Translations under genes and position numbers: made by a program
Origin: CAYJLC01 sp964370735
GTDB taxonomy: Bacteria > Bacillota > Clostridia > Oscillospirales > Butyricicoccaceae
Length of the DNA stretch: 49,577 nt
Assembly: GCA_964370735.1 (NCBI GenBank)
Contig: CAYJLC010000011.1
Coordinates: 1-49,577 of the forward strand
Direction: 5' to 3'
Notes under the pieces: generated by a model
Seen by the model: only the letters and a program-made list of their open reading frames with translations
What the model was told of the DNA's origin: nothing
The model's database searches: none
Shown here: in pieces, positions 19,008 through 27,439 of the stretch
Numbering within the stretch: the first letter of the stretch is position 1
Layout: every line of letters starts with the position of its first letter

Positions 19008-20174
19008 TTAATTATTTTCTAAAAATCTATGCATCATAGTTGCAACTTCAGCTCGAGTAGCTGTGCCATTTGGGTCTAAAATTTCATCACTTTTGCCTGA
19101 AATAATACCAATTTCATACGCCCATTTGAAAGCATCAAGTGCGTAATCATCGATTAAATCCATATCTTTAAAATTCATTTCCTTTGTGTTTGAATACATA
19201 GGTTCGCCTGAATATCTCCATAAGATTGTTACGAATTGTTCGCGAGTTATATCCATATTTGGTGCAAATTCAGTTTCAGAAACACCGTTTACAACTGAGT
19301 TTTTATATGCCCAATCGACAGCTTCGGCGTACCAACTATCTTCAATGACATCAGTGAAATTTGCTTTGTTTTCGGCTACTTCTAGTCCAGATAATCTGTG
19401 TAAAACTGAAACAATCATCGCACGAGTCATATTTCCGTCAGGGTTAAATTCTGTGTCAGACACACCGTTGAAAAGCCCTTGGTCAACAACATATAAAATG
19501 CTTTCTTTTGCCCAGTGATTTTCGATATCTAAGAAAGCACCACTTGATAATGGTATATTTTCGTCTTCGATATCAACCGAAGTACCACCAGTTGAACCAC
19601 CAGTTGAGCCACCAGATGAGCCACCAGATGAGCCACCAGATGAACCACCAGATGAGCCACCAGTTGAGCCACTGTCGTCGCCACCAGTTGAACCGTCGTT
19701 TCCACTTTCATAATCAATTGTAACAACAGATGAATTAAATCCACTTCCAGGAACAGCGTTGCCATCAATCGCAGTATAAGTTTTTACATTTTCCACTGTG
19801 ATAGTCGTGTCGGTTGTTCCTTGATATTCATAAAAAACACGAATAGTGCCACTGTTATATTGCTCGTTTGAGTTGAAAAAACCGTAGCTATAAGTATCGC
19901 CTATTTTATGTGTAACATTCATTTCAGCGTCGTTTAAGTCGCCTAAAAGTTCAACTTCCTTTAAAACTAAAGTAGAATTCGGACAAGTTAAATCTAAATT
20001 GATTGAGTTGAATTTGTCTTCAGAAGTCACAGTGATATCGAAAGAAAATTCTTTTTCACTGTTTGATACATCTATTTTGTTTGTTGAAACTTGCACTTCC
20101 TTAGCCATAGCCTGACACATAAGTATCAAGCTAGATAAGGCTACAAAAGTTGCAATTTTAGTAATTTTTTTCAT
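19008..20174 (-). CDS. SLH-domain cell-surface anchor with cohesin-like module
   Basis: The 388-residue protein has a signal peptide (cleavage near AMA, residue 24), a beta-rich module at about 26-155 and a Gly/Ser-rich linker at about 157-200. Three S-layer-homology repeats follow at about 213-262 (FLDIENHWAKESILYV), 271-322 (FTDVIEDSWYAEAVDWAY) and 334-388 (with TRAEVATMMHRF). SLH repeats bind secondary cell-wall polymer. The N-terminal module has the cohesin-like pattern of a short strand pair, SYGFFNSNEQ and GTIRVFYEY; this match is by eye and needs a profile search. The arrangement mirrors small anchoring scaffoldins such as OlpA of Clostridium thermocellum. It lies between two dockerin-bearing glucanases, 12 bases after one and 19 before the other, so it probably tethers them to the wall. 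A GAGGT ribosome site overlaps the GH81 stop. Confidence 0.85.
   Translation of the reverse strand: MKKITKIATFVALSSLILMCQAMAKEVQVSTNKIDVSNSEKEFSFDITVTSEDKFNSINLDLTCPNSTLVLKEVELLGDLNDAEMNVTHKIGDTYSYGFFNSNEQYNSGTIRVFYEYQGTTDTTITVENVKTYTAIDGNAVPGSGFNSSVVTIDYESGNDGSTGGDDSGSTGGSSGGSSGGSSGGSSGGSTGGSTGGTSVDIEDENIPLSSGAFLDIENHWAKESILYVVDQGLFNGVSDTEFNPDGNMTRAMIVSVLHRLSGLEVAENKANFTDVIEDSWYAEAVDWAYKNSVVNGVSETEFAPNMDITREQFVTILWRYSGEPMYSNTKEMNFKDMDLIDDYALDAFKWAYEIGIISGKSDEILDPNGTATRAEVATMMHRFLENN
19585..19668 (-). repeat. 12-base tandem repeat coding the Gly-Ser linker
   Basis: Seven consecutive 12-base units of the form CCACCAGATGAG or CCACCAGTTGAG (plus strand) are followed by one degenerate unit and one more copy at 19681-19692. 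They encode the repeated S-[ST]-G-G linker before the SLH repeats. Such arrays change length easily by slippage, which would alter the reach of the anchor. Confidence 0.9.
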
Positions 20175-20186
20175 AATTTACCTCAA

Positions 20187-23100
20187 TTATTGCTTATAAT
20201 TTAAGAATATTTCAAGCATATCTCCGATATCGATAATATTATCATCATTAACATCAAGATGTTTAAAATTATTCCAATTTGTGCTGTCGTTTGCTAATCC
20301 ATAGTATTTTTGAATTTCTGAAATATCGTAAATATCAACTTTACCATCGTTATTTACATCGTGTTCATTGCCATATACGGCAGATTTTGACATTATTTCT
20401 ACATTTGCAGAAATTGTTTCAAGATTTTCGTTCCAACCATAACCTGCAATTTCTTCGATAGAAATTTTAGCAAATGGAGAACTTACAGAAATATTTGCAA
20501 CCTTGATTTTGTTATCGTTTGTGAATAGTTTGTCAGAATTTCCTGTATAAGCTAGAACAAAAGTTTCATAACGTTCGCCGTCTATAATTTCTGCTGTCGC
20601 GTCACTTGATAAAACTGAAAAACCTTCTTTTCCGATGACACTAATGTTTTCACCGTTTGTTTTTAGCGTGATTTCAATGTTTGCAAGGTTTGCACTGTCG
20701 TCAAGCGATAATTTAAACTCAGAAGTAGGATTATCGGCGACAACTGCTCTTGTTTCAAGATAAACATTTGTAGAAACACCAGTTGGAGTAGGTTTTTCAG
20801 GCTCTACTTCGTCAGTTTCAAATTGTGCATAAACTGTTTGTGACACAGTGAAATCAGTCACTAAATCGCCACTAGTAGGCTCGTTGAACCAACCTTTAAA
20901 TTCGATGCCTGACATAGTAGGATTTGCAGGCATTTTGATGTCTTCGCCTACAACAGTTGTTACCACCGTTTCAAAGCCATCAACGTTAAATGTAGTTGCA
21001 AAAGTTTCTGTGCCTTCAGCAAGAGGAGCCTCTTTAATCACGATATTATCGATATAAACTTTACCAGTTGATGCATTCGATGTTGCACCTAAATACATTT
21101 TAAAGTTTAAAGTTTCATTTTGTGCATGAGTGTAATTAAAAGTGAAAGTTTCTTTTTCGTCGGTTAAATCAAATGAATCATCATAAACTCTAGAATATCC
21201 AACATTTTCAATTCCAACACCGATATCACGAGCATTGTCTGCCCACGCATCAAACGAAATCATATAATCGACATTTGCCTCAAAAGGAATTCCATTATTC
21301 GATAAAAGTACATGCCAGTCAGCACCACCTAAACCAGTGATATCAAGTGCTAAAACTCCGTTTTCAACAGCGTTTGTAGATGCTCCGCCTGGATTTTCAA
21401 TAACAAAACCTTCGGTATCGTTAGAAAAATCACCGTTTGTAATCATATTTGATTTTATTTCATTTTTCTCAAATTGTGCATAAACAACTTGTGAAGTAGT
21501 GAAGTTAGTTACTTTGTCGCCACCAGTTTGTGCACTATACCAACCTTTGAACGAATATCCATCGATAAATGGGTCGTTTGGCATCACAATTTCTTGGTCT
21601 TCCGATGTGCTAATTTCTATGTCACTGTTTCCGATTATGAAAATTGTTTCGAAAATATCAGCCACTTTAAATTGCGCATAAACTGTTTGTTCTGTTTTAA
21701 ATTCAGTTACTTCTTCACCACCAGTTTCTGCTGTGAACCAGCCTGTGAATTTAAAGCCCGCTTTTTTAGGTTCAGAAGGAACGCGTGCGTCAGAACCTAT
21801 TGCAGTTTTAACTTCGGTAGAAACTCCGTCTACAATAAATGTAGTAACAAAGCCTTCTAGGTCGACTTCGCTAAAATTATCTTCTCCAGCTAAACCGATA
21901 AAGCTTGTTCCAGCTTTAACTCCTAAAGTAGCGCCATCACTGAATGTTATGGTCATATTTTCAGTAGTTCCATTAAATGCAGAATAATATTTAGTTCCAT
22001 TTTTATTGAATACATTTGCAAGCATTGTGTCTGTTGTTGTCACCGATAAATCTGGTGTACCATAAGTTTCAAACGCTTTCATGTAGTTGTATGTATATGC
22101 TGTTGTCATTCCAGGTTCTGCTACTACTGTATCTCTAAATCCTGCTAAAGCATCACTTGGATTTGTTAGAGATAAATATGCTTGCCATACATCATGCCAT
22201 CTGTCAAGTGGGTTTTCCATTTTATCAGGACCGTTATAAGTAGCTTCGTTAGCTTGTGCATTATAGTAGTTATTTTCTACATAATCACCATATTTTGCAA
22301 GGTAGAATGACGCAGAAGAAAGTGGTAATAAGTTAATACCTTGAACTTGTAGAGGTTCTGCTGTCCACCATGTACCATAAGTGTATTTTGAACCCCAAAC
22401 CATAGCGGCTTGGTTTTGCTTTACTTCATATACTTGGCCAGAACTTGGGTCGACAGTACCAATCCAATCTTCTTGCATTGCAGGTTGTTTGTATGTATAA
22501 CCTAAGTCTAAAACGTCACCGTCAACATCAAACCAGTAATTTTCAATGGCACTCATTTCGCCAGTATAAAGGTATGCACCTAAATCTTTTAACTCTTGAT
22601 TTTCAGTAGCTTCACCCCATAAAATAATACCAGCCCAAGCATTCATAGCTTCAGAGCTTGACTCGTGGTTATTACCATCACCAAATAATGCATGACCAGA
22701 TGCCCAAGAATGCGATTCATAAGGTGCAAAACTTCTTAAATAAGGATATTTTGAGTTTTTAGTATCTCTATCTGTACTTGCAATATCTGCGATAAGTTCT
22801 TCTACCATAGGTCCCCACTCGGCTGCCCATTCCTTATCGTTTAACGCAATTTGTGCTGCTGTGTAGATAAAGTATCCATAGTGGAAATGGTGGTCGTTTA
22901 GTTGTGAGTCCGAACCAAAACTTGCAGGGTATCCGATTAGCGTGCCAACATCTTCATTATAATAGAAAAATTTATCTTGCTCACTATCGTCAGTCGAAAA
23001 CCAGTTTTCAAGCTCGGCTTTAACATCGTTTAAAATATCCTCAGCGATAGAAAATTCGCCTAAATCTTCTGCTATTGGTACTAAATTGATAGCTTTTTGA

Positions 23101-24503
23101 ATAGCTTTACCAACCCAGTATGTGCTGTTGTCGCCGTATTCAGCAAGTATAATGTAGCTACCATTTTTTTCTGCTTCTTCTGTAAAGTCATATAAATATT
23201 CGCGTAGTTTTTCTTTGTCAGTTTCATCTTCAACAGTTGGCATTGTAGGTATGATACCTGTGTATTCAAGAATTGTTTCAAAAGAAGAACCAACTAAAAA
23301 TCTCATATCTCCACGAACTGTTCTATAAGTATAAGTGTCGATATCAAGATAATCGCTCTCTGTTTCATTCATATTTTTATGTTGATGAGGTAAAATACCC
23401 ATTAAAATATCATCAACTGTGCTTTCAGCTTTTTTATCAACAGTATATGTAAAAGTATTTGTAACTTCGTTTGTAGCTTGATTAAAATCATAATCTGCTC
23501 TTGTGTCTGTTACGAAATTATACGCATAGTCTTTGTAAGTATCGATAACATCGGTCGGTACATTTGCCATATCTGGAAGTTGAACCATAGAGAAGTAGCC
23601 TTTTCCATCTGGGAAAGTGGCGATTACTTCAAGGTCTGGAGTACCAGCTTTGTTGATTTCCCACTCAACTCCCTCAGGACCACTTAAAAGAAATCTTTTT
23701 GTTTGTGCCTCAGAACCTGATACTGGGTAATAAGCTTGTAAGATGATTTGGTTTTCGCCTGCTACTGTGCCTGTTAGACCATCTTCGTTTTCCCAATCAG
23801 CTCCGATAGCGGGAATAGGATTTAAAAGAGCTTTTGTGTTCCAGTTTGTTCCTGCTGTGATAGAAACTTGAGTATCATCAGTCACATTAAAGTATGCATA
23901 AGGCGAGCCTTGAACCATAGTAGTAACAACATTTTTTGTATCACTTCCCATAACAATGTCATAAGACCAATCGGTGATTTTATCAACTTTTGCATCAGGA
24001 ATAGAAACGTCTAATGGTTTGATTATATAGTCTGTCATCTCAAGTGGCATTCTAAACTCTCTACCCTCTGCTGGATATTGAACCCACATAGATGACCCTA
24101 TGTGCATTCCGTCTGCTTCTGCTCTATATGCAAGAGGGAAAGCAAATCCATTTTCTGAATAAGGATTATCAACATTACCAAACATTGAACCCCATAAAAA
24201 CGAAGTTCCCCAGTCCGTTGTCGGAACAGTGTTGTTATTTGCTAAGAAATCATCAGTCAAATATGCTTTTCCTTCGATATTTGGATTTGGTAACCAAGCA
24301 AGTTCCGAAACACGAGGAACTTCCGTTTGACCACCATCGGCAGTACCAATTGTTGCCATACCTTTTGGTTCGGTAGAGTAGCTTGCACTTCCACCTAAAT
24401 GTACTGTGCTAGAATTGCTAGCTCCTACGGGTAAAATCATTCCAGACGATAAAGATAATGCGAGTCCGAGAGATATTAGTTTTTTTAATGTGCTATTTTT
24501 CAT
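20187..24503 (-). CDS. Secreted GH81 endo-beta-1,3-glucanase with InlB repeats, CBM, cohesin-like and dockerin modules
   Basis: The 1438-residue protein has a signal peptide (cleavage near VGA, about residue 28). The GH81 catalytic region covers about 58-815 and contains the family motifs LNDHHFHYGYF (D537) and HESSSEAMNAW (E614, E618), which carry the proposed catalytic acid and base. Downstream are InlB-type B repeats at about 887-945, 953-1010 and 1168-1227 (each with GFKFTGWF- or GYSFKGWY-like cores and ending VYAQF), a CBM4-like module at about 1018-1160, a cohesin-like module at about 1242-1378 and a C-terminal dockerin (D1382, D1417). GH81 enzymes are endo-acting on linear beta-1,3-glucan such as laminarin, curdlan or callose. 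It is first in the three-gene operon, with a GGAGT ribosome site. Confidence 0.94.
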   Translation of the reverse strand: MKNSTLKKLISLGLALSLSSGMILPVGASNSSTVHLGGSASYSTEPKGMATIGTADGGQTEVPRVSELAWLPNPNIEGKAYLTDDFLANNNTVPTTDWGTSFLWGSMFGNVDNPYSENGFAFPLAYRAEADGMHIGSSMWVQYPAEGREFRMPLEMTDYIIKPLDVSIPDAKVDKITDWSYDIVMGSDTKNVVTTMVQGSPYAYFNVTDDTQVSITAGTNWNTKALLNPIPAIGADWENEDGLTGTVAGENQIILQAYYPVSGSEAQTKRFLLSGPEGVEWEINKAGTPDLEVIATFPDGKGYFSMVQLPDMANVPTDVIDTYKDYAYNFVTDTRADYDFNQATNEVTNTFTYTVDKKAESTVDDILMGILPHQHKNMNETESDYLDIDTYTYRTVRGDMRFLVGSSFETILEYTGIIPTMPTVEDETDKEKLREYLYDFTEEAEKNGSYIILAEYGDNSTYWVGKAIQKAINLVPIAEDLGEFSIAEDILNDVKAELENWFSTDDSEQDKFFYYNEDVGTLIGYPASFGSDSQLNDHHFHYGYFIYTAAQIALNDKEWAAEWGPMVEELIADIASTDRDTKNSKYPYLRSFAPYESHSWASGHALFGDGNNHESSSEAMNAWAGIILWGEATENQELKDLGAYLYTGEMSAIENYWFDVDGDVLDLGYTYKQPAMQEDWIGTVDPSSGQVYEVKQNQAAMVWGSKYTYGTWWTAEPLQVQGINLLPLSSASFYLAKYGDYVENNYYNAQANEATYNGPDKMENPLDRWHDVWQAYLSLTNPSDALAGFRDTVVAEPGMTTAYTYNYMKAFETYGTPDLSVTTTDTMLANVFNKNGTKYYSAFNGTTENMTITFSDGATLGVKAGTSFIGLAGEDNFSEVDLEGFVTTFIVDGVSTEVKTAIGSDARVPSEPKKAGFKFTGWFTAETGGEEVTEFKTEQTVYAQFKVADIFETIFIIGNSDIEISTSEDQEIVMPNDPFIDGYSFKGWYSAQTGGDKVTNFTTSQVVYAQFEKNEIKSNMITNGDFSNDTEGFVIENPGGASTNAVENGVLALDITGLGGADWHVLLSNNGIPFEANVDYMISFDAWADNARDIGVGIENVGYSRVYDDSFDLTDEKETFTFNYTHAQNETLNFKMYLGATSNASTGKVYIDNIVIKEAPLAEGTETFATTFNVDGFETVVTTVVGEDIKMPANPTMSGIEFKGWFNEPTSGDLVTDFTVSQTVYAQFETDEVEPEKPTPTGVSTNVYLETRAVVADNPTSEFKLSLDDSANLANIEITLKTNGENISVIGKEGFSVLSSDATAEIIDGERYETFVLAYTGNSDKLFTNDNKIKVANISVSSPFAKISIEEIAGYGWNENLETISANVEIMSKSAVYGNEHDVNNDGKVDIYDISEIQKYYGLANDSTNWNNFKHLDVNDDNIIDIGDMLEIFLNYKQ
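20190..20366 (-). other. C-terminal dockerin module of the GH81 enzyme
   Basis: Two calcium-loop repeats, DVNNDGKVDIYD (from D1382) and DVNDDNIIDIGD (from D1417), end the protein. The second repeat continues MLEIFL exactly as in the GH16 enzyme, so both dockerins probably bind the same partner. Confidence 0.85.
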
Positions 24504-24521
24504 TTCTTACTCCTTTACTTC

Positions 24522-24533
24522 GGTTAATTAACC
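24522..24533. promoter_or_regulatory. Perfect 12-base palindrome in the GH81 leader
   Basis: GGTTAATTAACC lies between the GH81 promoter and its ribosome site, where a bound repressor would block transcription. A one-base variant, GGTAAATTAACC, is found at 30543-30554. The neighbouring LacI regulator (24767-25801) is the obvious candidate ligand, but this is inference. Confidence 0.45.
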
Positions 24534-24556
24534 TTTGATTAATTTTAGCATTTTAG

Positions 24557-24585
24557 AGTATATAGATTAAACATCATTTTTTTAA
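24557..24585 (-). promoter_or_regulatory. Putative promoter of the beta-1,3-glucanase operon
   Basis: On the minus strand there is a -35 box TTAAAA (24580-24585), a 17-base spacer and a -10 box TATACT (24557-24562). A TTTTAGTAAA element (24599-24608) lies 13 bases upstream. The region is very AT-rich, so the call is tentative. Confidence 0.5.
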
Positions 24586-24729
24586 AAAAGTATCATTATT
24601 TTAGTAAATGTTACAAAAATATAAAAATAATACTAGTTAAATTATTTATAATGATTGAAAAAGAAAAAATATATTTTGTGTTTTAGTGAAAAATGTATAT
24701 AATATGATGGTATTATGATAAAAAGTGCA

Positions 24730-24762
24730 TAAAAAAACTGACGAAGATTTCTCCTCGTCAGT
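24730..24762 (-). terminator. Terminator of the LacI regulator gene
   Basis: The arms ACTGACGA (24737-24744) and TCGTCAGT (24755-24762) enclose a 10-base loop, followed on the minus strand by a T-run. The hairpin lies 4 bases after the stop and separates the regulator from the glucanase operon. Confidence 0.85.
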
Positions 24763-24766
24763 GGTA

Positions 24767-25801
24767 TTATTTTTTAACAGTTTCTCGTTCAATCAGTTCA
24801 TAAGGAACATCGACACGAATATTGCTATCCCTGCCTTTTGTAATTCTATCGACTAACATATTTACAGAAAGTCTTGCCAAGTCGTTTTTAGGGATATGAA
24901 TTGTAGAAAGAGAAGGGACAAGATATTCTGAAACATCGCTATTGCCCATGCTTAAAACAGAAATATCTTTTGGAACTTTTATATTATTCTCGTGCAGTGC
25001 CCTTAAAGCACCTATTGCAATTTCATCTGCCGAGCAAAAAATAGCCTCGGGGACGGTGTTATTATTTATTAATTCTAACATTGCATCATAGCCACTTTTA
25101 GTGTTATACAGTGCGTGTTTTATAAAAGCATCATCAACTTCTATGTTGTGTTTTTCTAAAGTTGTGAAGTAATCGGAATATCTCGAATTGATATTAATGA
25201 TTTCATCATCAATTATAGGGCCTAGAAATCCTATTTTTTTGAAATTTTTGTCTATTAGATATTCAATTGCCGATTTAGCGCCTAAACTGCCGTCACAAAT
25301 AACTTCGTCTGAACGAAGCCCTACTGAATTGAGTCCGACATAAACTAAGTGGGGGATATTTGCTTTTAGTACATTAAATGTTTCGACATCGATACGTCCC
25401 ATGATAATCGCACCATCGACTTTATCTTTCATAACTCGTGAGAAAAAACTCGATTTTGACATATCAGACAAGGCGATTGTATATTTTAGGCTATATTCAG
25501 CAATTTGAATTTCGTCTAGCAAATTATTTAATAGTTGATTAAAAAATGGATTTACAAAAGAGGTGATTGATGATGCTTGAATAATTCCGATAGAGAAAGT
25601 TTTCTTTCCATTTTCAGAAACTCCAGAAACAAGGTTTCTTGCAGTTTGGTTTGGCATATAGCCAAGTTTTGAAACTGCTGCCCAAATACGTTTTTCCGTT
25701 TCAGGACTAGCTTTTTTTATTAAATCTCCATTTATTGTTCTAGAAACGGTGGATATTGAAACTCCTGCTTCTAAAGCAACATCTTTTAATGTGACTGCCA
25801 T
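24767..25801 (-). CDS. LacI-family transcriptional regulator (glucanase-side)
   Basis: The 344-residue protein has the N-terminal LacI helix-turn-helix TLKDVALEAGVSISTVSRTING and the hinge-helix region GYMPNQTARNLVSG. A periplasmic-binding-protein-like sensor domain follows, ending with IHIPKNDLARLSVNML. A GGAGGAG ribosome site precedes the start. It lies between the glucanase operon and the transporter operon, all on the same strand, so it may control either. The sensor ligand cannot be read from the sequence. Confidence 0.9.
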   Translation of the reverse strand: MAVTLKDVALEAGVSISTVSRTINGDLIKKASPETEKRIWAAVSKLGYMPNQTARNLVSGVSENGKKTFSIGIIQASSITSFVNPFFNQLLNNLLDEIQIAEYSLKYTIALSDMSKSSFFSRVMKDKVDGAIIMGRIDVETFNVLKANIPHLVYVGLNSVGLRSDEVICDGSLGAKSAIEYLIDKNFKKIGFLGPIIDDEIININSRYSDYFTTLEKHNIEVDDAFIKHALYNTKSGYDAMLELINNNTVPEAIFCSADEIAIGALRALHENNIKVPKDISVLSMGNSDVSEYLVPSLSTIHIPKNDLARLSVNMLVDRITKGRDSNIRVDVPYELIERETVKK

Positions 25802-25844
25802 ATAAGACTCCTCCTAGTTAGACTGCTAGTATTTGGTATCAAGC

Positions 25845-25878
25845 ATTATAGAGGCAACCAAAAGCCGCCTCTTATAAT
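25845..25878 (-). terminator. Possible terminator after the DASS transporter gene
   Basis: The arms ATTATAGAGGC and GCCTCTTATAAT pair with one bulge, but no clear T-run follows. The same bases contain a TATAAT that may be the -10 box of the LacI gene, so termination here is probably partial. Confidence 0.4.
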
Positions 25879-25897
25879 TTAAGATGGTATGTAATGT

Positions 25898-27379
25898 TTA
25901 GAAAATTACATTAAGTAGTGGTATACCAATTGCAAGCAAGATAACAGTTTCTACTACGATGAAAATCGAAGAATATTTGTAAATCGATTTTGCTTCAATC
26001 CATTCTGTGTTACCAAATAGGATAGCAGAATATGCTGACGCCGCTGGGATTAATGCCGCTGTTACGTTTGCTGCGAATGTAATGATTACGATAATTGGAA
26101 CTACTGAAATACCTGCTGATACTGCATAAGTTAAAGCGATTGGAATTAAAAGCATATTCATAACTGTGCTGTTTGCAGCATTTGTTAAAACTACCATTAA
26201 AATAGTGATTAATACCATGAATAATAAAACTGAAACATTTTCAAATGCTGGAACTAATAATATTTCTAAAGTTTCTGTTAAACCTACACTGTCAGCAGTA
26301 AGAACTGGACCATAGAAGATAGCTGTTGCACTTAGGAAAAATGCAGGCCAAGAGAATTTATGCGACATAACTTCCTGGAAATTAATAATTTGCACGCCTT
26401 CTTTATCTTTAATAACCATAAGAATACATACGATTGTCATAGAACCAGCTGTTGATACACTTCCTAAGAAGTCCATGAAAGGAATGCCTTTTGTGAAAGA
26501 TGGAAGTAACATCCAAAGTAAGAAAACACCTAAAGAGCCTAAAAGGATTTTTTGTTTCATAGACATTGGAGGTAAGCCGTTTTTCTTAATTTCTTCTAAG
26601 TTGAACTCTTTAAGAGGTGTAACATTTGGTCTTAAAACGAATTTACATAATAATAAAATAGCGATTAACATAATTACACTGATAATGAAAGTGAATAAGA
26701 AATATTGACCTTGGTCTACCATTCCTTGACCAGCAAAAGCAGCTGCGTTATCACCAGTTAACATATTGTTATAGAAGTTAAGTGTAGAAAGAACACTGCC
26801 TCTATATGGTGCGATACTCGTACCCATTAAAGATGCGATTAAAACTAATACTAGAGTGATTTTAACATAAGCATCTTCTTTTTTAAATCCAACTTGTTTG
26901 TAAACATCGTACATAACTGGTAAGAATAAGAACATTGAAACGAATGGTCCTATAAAAGTACCAACAAGCATTGCTGAGAATATTAAAAGCGAAGTTATCG
27001 CCCATGGTTTTCCGTTAACTATTTTTTGAGATAAACAGAAGTTAACTATGTATTTAGTAATTCCATAGTATAAAAGTGCTGAAGTAAAGAACATTGTGAA
27101 CATTAATTGAATAACTGTTCCATTGCCTAGAAATGTAGATAAAACTTTCCCCATAGCACCATAAGAGGACATACCTATCATTACAACACTGAATAAACTA
27201 GGCCATAAAATTTCTACAGTTGACCATAGGTAAAGCGTACCTAGGAAAATCATAATAACTTCCATACCTGTTTCTGTAAGTGCAAATACTGGGGGGATTA
27301 CAAATCCCGAGAACATAATCAGAAGACCGATTATCGTGTGCATTGTGACATTTTTTTTCTTTTCAACCTTTGCTGCCAT
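25898..27379 (-). CDS. DASS/SLC13-family sodium-coupled carboxylate (anion) transporter
   Basis: This 493-residue membrane protein has about 11-12 hydrophobic segments and the SLC13/DASS pattern, including LVGTFIGPFVSMFLFLPVMY and a C-terminal VVLTNAANSTVMNMLLIPIA (an SNT-like motif in its usual position). The family imports di- and tricarboxylates with sodium. The start at 27379 (MAAKVEKKK) is chosen because an AGGAG site lies just before it; the upstream ATG has none. It is third in a run with the reductase and the MBL-fold hydrolase, which suggests it carries their substrate. Confidence 0.85.
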   Translation of the reverse strand: MAAKVEKKKNVTMHTIIGLLIMFSGFVIPPVFALTETGMEVIMIFLGTLYLWSTVEILWPSLFSVVMIGMSSYGAMGKVLSTFLGNGTVIQLMFTMFFTSALLYYGITKYIVNFCLSQKIVNGKPWAITSLLIFSAMLVGTFIGPFVSMFLFLPVMYDVYKQVGFKKEDAYVKITLVLVLIASLMGTSIAPYRGSVLSTLNFYNNMLTGDNAAAFAGQGMVDQGQYFLFTFIISVIMLIAILLLCKFVLRPNVTPLKEFNLEEIKKNGLPPMSMKQKILLGSLGVFLLWMLLPSFTKGIPFMDFLGSVSTAGSMTIVCILMVIKDKEGVQIINFQEVMSHKFSWPAFFLSATAIFYGPVLTADSVGLTETLEILLVPAFENVSVLLFMVLITILMVVLTNAANSTVMNMLLIPIALTYAVSAGISVVPIIVIITFAANVTAALIPAASAYSAILFGNTEWIEAKSIYKYSSIFIVVETVILLAIGIPLLNVIF

Positions 27380-27439
27380 AATTTTTTCTCCTTTTTTATT
27401 TTGAGGGTTTTGCAAATCAATGAAAACCCTCAAATATTA

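Noticed and set aside
19585..19692. Short tandem repeats that could be taken for a CRISPR array
   Set aside because: The units are 12 bases, directly adjacent without spacers, and lie in frame inside a linker-coding region.
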